5,396 nt of DNA, taken from NCBI GenBank assembly GCA_003488325.1, contig DNLZ01000404.1, positions 1-5,396 on the forward strand. The letters are read 5' to 3'. Positions within the stretch are counted from its first letter, which is position 1. The number at the start of each line of letters is the position of its first letter. The notes under the pieces were generated by a model. That model searched no databases. It saw only the letters and a list, made by a program, of their open reading frames with translations, and was not told the origin of the DNA. This DNA is from Planctomycetaceae bacterium (GTDB lineage: Bacteria; Planctomycetota; Planctomycetia; Pirellulales; UBA1268). Positions 5,253 to 5,396 of the stretch are shown one piece after another. Both the position numbers and the translations under genes were made by a program.

Positions 5253-5396
5253 TCAGCAGATGCGCGGCAGGTCGGCGCCGATCGGCAGCGGCACGATCCG
5301 ACGGCCGCCGACGCGCGTGGCCAGCGAGACGACACCGGGGTGGTCGGGCACGACGCGCCCGAGGCGGACCGCCGCGCGACCGAGCGGGTGGGCCCG
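5253..5396 (-). CDS. 3' end of an unidentified gene, cut by the window edge
   Basis: The minus strand has an open frame from the window edge to TGA at 5255-5253, giving the last 47 residues of a longer protein. Almost every codon ends in G or C (only about three do not), as in the real genes nearby, which supports coding. The translation begins RAHPLGRAAVRLGRV, continues with VVSLATRVGGRRIVPLPIG and ends ADLPRIC. It reads as a soluble, strand-rich C-terminus with a final cysteine; there is no membrane segment. I do not recognise the family and assign no function. It converges on the channel gene with 57 bases between them. Confidence 0.6.
   Translation of the reverse strand, partial: RAHPLGRAAVRLGRVVPDHPGVVSLATRVGGRRIVPLPIGADLPRIC

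Noticed and set aside
1..5396. tRNA, rRNA, CRISPR, insertion sequence or phage signals
   Set aside because: No cloverleaf-like segment, regularly spaced repeats, transposase motifs or terminal inverted repeats with target duplications were seen.

Overview
This window is high-GC bacterial DNA (visibly about two-thirds G+C, with nearly all third codon positions G or C). It carries five complete protein genes and the end of a sixth. A secreted S1-type sulfatase, a prokaryotic Cys-less pentameric ligand-gated channel and GC-rich, loosely packed genes together suggest a planctomycete or a similar environmental bacterium. That assignment is inference; no taxonomic marker gene is present.

Layout, left to right. 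(1) 33-1637, minus: exported formylglycine-dependent sulfatase. (2) 1638-1831: divergent spacer with overlapping inverted repeats and a possible extended -10 element. (3) 1832-2275, plus: small DUF606/YdcZ-type inner-membrane protein. (4) 2288-3211, minus: delta-9-type fatty acid desaturase with all three histidine boxes, starting at GTG and convergent with the previous gene across only 12 bases. (5) 3212-3547: 336-base divergent spacer with no gene but with palindromes, a direct repeat and a weak promoter candidate. (6) 3548-4012, plus: mscL, large-conductance mechanosensitive channel. (7) 4013-4118: spacer with two tight hairpins and a palindrome. (8) 4119-5195, plus: ELIC-like pentameric ligand-gated ion channel with a signal peptide. 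(9) 5196-5252: convergent spacer with a GC-rich hairpin. (10) 5253-5396, minus: 3' end of an unidentified gene that runs off the window.

Four of the five complete products act in or on the membrane: a small transporter-like protein, a lipid desaturase, a tension-gated channel and a ligand-gated channel. The desaturase and mscL are divergent from one spacer, and mscL and the ligand-gated channel are in tandem. Shared regulation or a shared envelope/osmotic role is possible, but the sequence does not prove it. I found no CRISPR array, tRNA, rRNA, insertion sequence or phage gene. The points most worth a second look are the mscL plus ligand-gated channel pair, the pore residues of that channel, the balanced charge pattern of the DUF606 protein, and the palindrome cluster ahead of mscL.
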